Shown: positions 15,860-19,123 of the stretch, piece by piece | Position numbering within the stretch: the first letter of the stretch is position 1 | How the letters are laid out: each line of letters opens with the position of its first letter | Source of the DNA: an uncultured Oscillospiraceae bacterium | Lineage (GTDB): Bacteria; Bacillota; Clostridia; Oscillospirales; Oscillospiraceae | DNA: 19,123 bases | Direction: 5' to 3' | Assembly: GCA_934589665.1 (NCBI GenBank) | Contig: CAKTOJ010000026.1 | Span: 1-19,123 of the forward strand | The notes under the pieces: generated by a model | The model's input: the letters and a program-made list of their open reading frames with translations, nothing else | Told to the model about the DNA's origin: nothing | The model's database searches: none | Made by a program: the position numbers and the translations under genes

Positions 15860-17134
15860 TCAGCGCAGGATCAGGCTCTCACGCTCCGCGCCGACGGAAA
15901 CATAGCCGATGTGGCAGCCGATAGCCTTTTCCACATACTCGACATAGCTCCGCGCGGCCTCGGGCAGCTCGTCCCACGTGCGTGCCTTGGAAATGTCGCA
16001 CTTCCAGCCGGGAACGTATTCGATCACCGGCTTTGCGTCCTGAAGACAGACGGGGAAGGGGAACTCGTCCGTCTGCTTTCCATCCAGCTCATAATGCGCG
16101 CAGACGGGAATCTTGTCAAGATAGCTGAGAATGTCCAGCTTGGTGAGCGCAATGTTCGTCGCACCCTGGACCTCCACACCGTAGCGCGTGGCGACCAAAT
16201 CGATGGGACCGACACGGCGGGGACGGCCGGTCTTTGCGCCATATTCCGCACCGGCGTCGCGCAGCTGCTGGGCCTCCTCGCCGAACCACTCGCACACGAA
16301 CGGGCCCTCGCCCACGCAGGAGGAGTAGGCCTTCACCACGCCGACGACCTCGTCGAGCTTCGCGGTGGGAAGACCGGAGCCGACAGGTGCAAAGGCCGCG
16401 ATGGAGTTGGAGGAGGTGGTATAGGGATAGATGCCGTAGTCCAGATCGCGCAGCGCACCGAGCTGGGCCTCAAAGAGAATGGACTTGCCCTCCGCCTGCG
16501 CACGGCGCAGGAAGCGCGTGGTATCGGTGATATAGGGCTTGACGGCCTCGCAGTAGGTGTTAACCCAGTCCATCAGCTCGTCCATCGTATAGCCCTTGGC
16601 GCCGTAAACCTTCTGAAGCGTGAGGTTCTTCCACTCCAGCAGATCCGCAAGGTGCTCGCGCAGATGTGCGGGGTGCAGAAGCTCGCCCGCCATGACGGTC
16701 TTTTTCTGGTACTTGTCAGAATAGAACGGCGCGATGCCCTGCTTGGTCGAGCCGTACTTCTTATCTGCCAGCCGCGCTTCCTCCAGCGCATCCAGCTCGC
16801 GGTGCCACGGCAGGAGCAGGGAGACGCGGTCGCTGATCTTCAGGTTCTCCGGCGTGATGGATACGCCCGCGGCGCGGAGCTTTTCCATCTCATCGAGCAG
16901 ATTTTCACAGTCAAGCGCCACGCCGTTGCCCAGAACATTGACCACGCCCTCACGGAAAATGCCGCTCGGCAGTAAGTGCAGGGCAAAGGAGCCCTTGTCG
17001 TTCACCACCGTGTGGCCGGCGTTGCCGCCGCCCTGATAGCGGACCACGACGTCATAATGGCTGGTGAGATAATCCACCATGCGTCCCTTGCCTTCGTCGC
17101 CCCAGTTGATTCCTACGATCGCACAATTTGCCAT
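15860..17134 (-). CDS. purA: Adenylosuccinate synthetase (divergent signature)
   Basis: This 424-residue enzyme joins IMP and aspartate using GTP to form adenylosuccinate, the first committed step to AMP. The phosphate-binding loop reads VGINWGDEGKGRMVDYL with catalytic D13, and NAGHT holds H41. TKLDIL is the guanine-binding motif near the C-terminus, and GRPRRVG carries the conserved arginines. Several positions differ from the usual consensus. The loop has N10 where Gln is standard (QWGDEGKG), and the IMP-binding segment is GSTKQGIAPFYSDK rather than the GTTGRGIGPAYEDK type. Length is normal and no frame break is seen, so it is probably an active lineage variant. GGGAGG precedes the ATG. 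purB follows after 21 bases. Confidence 0.93.
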   Translation of the reverse strand: MANCAIVGINWGDEGKGRMVDYLTSHYDVVVRYQGGGNAGHTVVNDKGSFALHLLPSGIFREGVVNVLGNGVALDCENLLDEMEKLRAAGVSITPENLKISDRVSLLLPWHRELDALEEARLADKKYGSTKQGIAPFYSDKYQKKTVMAGELLHPAHLREHLADLLEWKNLTLQKVYGAKGYTMDELMDWVNTYCEAVKPYITDTTRFLRRAQAEGKSILFEAQLGALRDLDYGIYPYTTSSNSIAAFAPVGSGLPTAKLDEVVGVVKAYSSCVGEGPFVCEWFGEEAQQLRDAGAEYGAKTGRPRRVGPIDLVATRYGVEVQGATNIALTKLDILSYLDKIPVCAHYELDGKQTDEFPFPVCLQDAKPVIEYVPGWKCDISKARTWDELPEAARSYVEYVEKAIGCHIGYVSVGAERESLILR

Positions 17135-17154
17135 TTGAATAAGCCTCCCAACAC

Positions 17155-17174
17155 GGCGGCGGAAGAGTGCCGCC
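17155..17174 (-). other. GC-rich hairpin in the purA leader
   Basis: GGCGGC (17155-17160) and GCCGCC (17169-17174) form a six-base stem within the predicted purA leader, just upstream of the ribosome binding site. On the rightward strand the same hairpin is followed by TGATTTTTTT and looks like a terminator, but no rightward gene precedes it. Confidence 0.35.
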
Positions 17175-17193
17175 TGATTTTTTTAACTGAGAC

Positions 17194-17199
17194 ATTATA
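17194..17199 (-). promoter_or_regulatory. Predicted -10 of the purA-purB promoter
   Basis: A consensus TATAAT lies about 60 bases before purA on the leftward strand. No good -35 is present at 16-18 bases; the region upstream is a pyrimidine-rich run (CTTCTTTTCTTTTG) on this strand. Initiation may depend on a regulator. No clear purine-repressor box was found. Confidence 0.45.
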
Positions 17200-17243
17200 G
17201 AGAGAATTTTTTCAAAAGAAAAGAAGAAAAATCATATGGAAGA

Positions 17244-17249
17244 TATAAT
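17244..17249 (+). promoter_or_regulatory. Predicted -10 of the metallophosphoesterase promoter
   Basis: A consensus TATAAT lies only 8 bases before the first ATG (17258), with no clear -35. Transcription from it would start almost at that ATG, giving either a leaderless message or translation from an internal start such as 17324. Confidence 0.4.
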
Positions 17250-17257
17250 TTGGACTT

Positions 17258-18577
17258 ATGGCAAAAAGGAGGCCTACGCCATTTACAGCAGTCGAAAGTT
17301 CTGCTAAAATACCGGAAGATCAAATGGAAAAGGGGACAGACGGGCCGGGAAACGGACCGGCCCGCCGATGGGCTATGCTTGCTGTATTTCTTGCACCGTT
17401 TTATATTCTGGTGAATTACTATCTCTTCCGGCGTATCACCGGATGGATTGGCGTGTGGTTCCCGGCCTTTACGCTGCGCAGGCACTATCCGGTGCCGACG
17501 ATAGTGTACGGCTTTTTCGCGCTCTCGCTCCTGATCGCCTTCTTCCTGCCGCAGGGCGGTGCGCGTCGGGTGATGAAAGAGATCGGAAATTATTGGCTGG
17601 GCGTGCTGCTTTATCTGCTGCTGACAGTCGTTTTCGCCGATCTGCTGCGCCTGCTTTTGGTGCATGGACTGCACCTCGGAGCACACTTTGCCTCGCCGTG
17701 GGTGCACCGGCTCGCCGGCTGTGCCTGCGCCGCCGCAATTCTTGCGGCCACGGTCGGCGGCGTATGGAACGCGCGCGTCATCCATGTTACACCCTATGAC
17801 ATCAGCGTGGATAAGACGGCGGGGGAGCTGACGGAGCTGAAGGTCGTGCTGCTGGCAGACTTCCATCTGGGCTATAACATCGGCGAGGCGCAGATGCAGC
17901 GGATGGTGGAGCGCGTCAACGAACAGGACGCTGACCTTGTTGTCATTGCGGGCGATATTTTTGACAATGAGTTTGAGGCCGTTGAGAATCCTGATAAGAT
18001 CGCGGCGGTTCTGCGCGGCATCCGCTCGAAATACGGTGTATATGCCTGCTACGGCAACCACGACGTGGAGGAGCCTGTCCTTGCCGGCTTCACCTTCCGC
18101 AGTGAGGAGGAAAAGCGAAGCAGTCCGGAGATGGACGCCTTTCTGGAACAGTCCGGCATCCGGCTGCTGCGCGACGAGACGGTGCTCATCGACGACGCCT
18201 TCTATCTCTGCGGGCGCGCGGACGCGCAGCGTCCGGGGCGCGGCATCGAGACACGCAAAACGCCGAAGGAGCTGACAGAGGGTCTTGACCATACAAAGCC
18301 CATTCTCGTGCTCGACCACCAGCCGCGCGAGCTGGAGGAGCTGGCCGCGGCCGGCGTGGATGTGGACTTCGGCGGGCACACGCACGACGGACAGATGTTT
18401 CCGGGCAACCTGACGGTGCGGCTGTTCTGGGAGAATCCGTGCGGCCATCTGCAAAAGGGCGCAATGCACAGCATCGTGACCTCCGGCGTCGGGCTGTTCG
18501 GCCCGAACATGCGCGTGGCGACGCGTGCGGAGATTTGTCCGGTTACGATCCATTTTCAGGAAAAAACGGAAAAATAA
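17258..18577 (+). CDS. Membrane-anchored metallophosphoesterase
   Basis: This protein of up to 439 residues has about four N-terminal membrane segments (near residues 36-57, 79-98, 109-135 and 151-169) and then a calcineurin-like phosphoesterase domain. All metal-binding motifs are present: LADFHLG (D201, H203), IAGDIFDN (D233), GNHDVE (N267, H268), LDHQP and FGGHTHDGQ (H374, H376). The layout matches YaeI/YkuE-type proteins, which hydrolyse phosphoesters at the membrane, in some cases lipids; the substrate here is unknown. The start is uncertain. The ATG at 17258 lacks a ribosome binding site. AAAGGAGG at 17264-17271 precedes no start codon in this frame. The ATG at 17324 has only a weak GGAAG. 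The membrane segments follow either start. Confidence 0.85.
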   Translation: MAKRRPTPFTAVESSAKIPEDQMEKGTDGPGNGPARRWAMLAVFLAPFYILVNYYLFRRITGWIGVWFPAFTLRRHYPVPTIVYGFFALSLLIAFFLPQGGARRVMKEIGNYWLGVLLYLLLTVVFADLLRLLLVHGLHLGAHFASPWVHRLAGCACAAAILAATVGGVWNARVIHVTPYDISVDKTAGELTELKVVLLADFHLGYNIGEAQMQRMVERVNEQDADLVVIAGDIFDNEFEAVENPDKIAAVLRGIRSKYGVYACYGNHDVEEPVLAGFTFRSEEEKRSSPEMDAFLEQSGIRLLRDETVLIDDAFYLCGRADAQRPGRGIETRKTPKELTEGLDHTKPILVLDHQPRELEELAAAGVDVDFGGHTHDGQMFPGNLTVRLFWENPCGHLQKGAMHSIVTSGVGLFGPNMRVATRAEICPVTIHFQEKTEK

Positions 18578-18596
18578 CGCTATACTACCGTGTAGA

Positions 18597-18608
18597 AAAC
18601 ACTTGTTC
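18597..18608. promoter_or_regulatory. Candidate LexA (SOS) box
   Basis: AAAC-ACTT-GTTC differs by one base in the core from the Firmicute SOS core GAAC-N4-GTTC. It overlaps the -35 of the DNA polymerase promoter, the expected place for LexA repression. Confidence 0.4.
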
Positions 18609-18631
18609 TATTTCTGCCGATGTGCTATACT
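18603..18631 (+). promoter_or_regulatory. Predicted promoter of the Y-family polymerase gene
   Basis: TTGTTC (18603-18608) and TATACT (18626-18631) are 17 bases apart, 33 bases before the ATG. The octamer GCTATACT around the -10 is repeated exactly at 18579-18586. Confidence 0.55.
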
Positions 18632-18664
18632 TTTCTCAAACGAAGCGAGAGAGGACGGGGAGCC

Positions 18665-19123
18665 ATGGTGGAGAAAAAGAAGGTCTATGCGGCAATCGAT
18701 CTGAAGTCATTTTTTGCGTCGGTGGAGTGCGTGGAGCGCGGGCTTGACCCGCTCTCGACCAACCTTGTCGTCGCCGATCTCTCGCGCACGGAAAAGACCA
18801 TCTGCCTCGCCGTCTCGCCCTCACTCAAGGCGCACGGCATATCGGGCCGGGCACGGCTTTTCGAGGTCGTTGAGCGTGTGAAGGAGGTCAACGCCGCCCG
18901 CCGTGCTGCTGCGTCGGGCGGAACGCTCACCGGGTCATCGAGCGACGCGGTCGTGCTGACCGAGTCACCCTCGCTGGCTGTGGATTATATCGTGGCGCCG
19001 CCGCGCATGGCAAAATACATCGACTACAGCACGCGCGTTTACCGCACCTATCTAAAGTATGTCGCGCCCGAGGATATCCATGTCTATTCCATCGACGAGG
19101 TGTTCATCGATGCAACCCACTAC
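18665..19123 (+). CDS. Y-family DNA polymerase (UmuC/DinB-like), 3' end beyond window
   Basis: The first 153 residues of a translesion DNA polymerase are present before the window ends. The first catalytic motif reads AAIDLKSFFASVEC, with metal ligand D12 and an aromatic steric-gate residue F17. The second, VYSIDEVFID, has D144 and E145. The text between resembles the UvrX/YqjW branch of Firmicutes (APPRMAKYIDYSTRVY, YVAPEDIHVYSIDE). The spacing between the motifs is about 132 residues, longer than the roughly 100 in Dpo4-type enzymes. The extra length seems to lie in an Ala/Ser/Gly/Thr-rich stretch around residues 80-100. GGGGAG precedes the ATG. An SOS-like box overlaps its promoter, which fits damage induction. 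No accessory YolD-type gene is visible before the edge. Confidence 0.88.
   Translation, partial: MVEKKKVYAAIDLKSFFASVECVERGLDPLSTNLVVADLSRTEKTICLAVSPSLKAHGISGRARLFEVVERVKEVNAARRAAASGGTLTGSSSDAVVLTESPSLAVDYIVAPPRMAKYIDYSTRVYRTYLKYVAPEDIHVYSIDEVFIDATHY

Noticed and set aside
17155-17182. Rightward intrinsic terminator
   Set aside because: The hairpin plus T-run looks right, but no rightward gene lies upstream. It is better explained as part of the purA leader, though it could stop antisense transcription.
18585-18595. Terminator hairpin CTAC-CGT-GTAG after the metallophosphoesterase
   Set aside because: The stem is only four bases and no T-run follows.
1-19123. CRISPR array, tRNA, rRNA, insertion sequence, integrase or attachment site
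   Set aside because: No spaced identical repeats, tRNA-like cloverleaf, transposase or integrase motifs were found on reading the window. A dedicated covariance-model scan was not possible here.

Overview
The window is a GC-rich, densely packed bacterial segment with no tRNA, rRNA, CRISPR array or insertion sequence that I can see. Strong AGGAGG-type ribosome binding sites, sigma-A-like promoters, a membrane-anchored GLUG surface protein with a basic cytoplasmic tail, an MMPL exporter of Gram-positive type and an SOS-like box of Bacillus type all suggest a monoderm Firmicute. A high-GC gut Clostridium (Oscillospiraceae-like) is my best guess. That placement is inferred from protein style, not from a database match.

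Left part (8-7394). A TetR-family regulator and a cytidylate-kinase-like protein run leftwards. They diverge from a two-gene operon encoding a 12-TM MMPL/RND-type transporter and a 1081-aa secreted, membrane-anchored protein. The latter has a long acidic alpha-helical rod between two blocks of GLUG repeats. The two operon genes overlap by 4 bases (ATGA), so they probably act together at the cell surface. A dyad over the TetR promoter is a candidate operator. This is the least ordinary part of the window.

Middle (7407-13425). A strong terminator separates the surface operon from a LysR regulator, which is divergent from a BrnQ branched-chain amino acid carrier. A small RNHCP zinc-ribbon protein runs leftwards behind a predicted leader of about 200 nt, in which three segments could pair in mutually exclusive ways around the Shine-Dalgarno site. 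Divergent from it is a MoxR-like AAA+ ATPase followed after one base by a CobT/NorD-like VWA protein. No metalloenzyme client is adjacent.

Right part (13425-19123). Leftward genes are a NagD-like HAD phosphatase and the purA-purB pair, which supplies the two-step conversion of IMP to AMP. The PurA carries several departures from the usual signature sequences. Rightward genes are a membrane-bound metallophosphoesterase and, cut by the window end, a Y-family DNA polymerase whose promoter overlaps a LexA-like SOS site.

Most genes are housekeeping or common accessory genes. The best candidates for new biology are the MMPL plus GLUG/coiled-coil pair (including a bactofilin-like tail on the transporter), the RNHCP leader, and the orphan MoxR-VWA pair.
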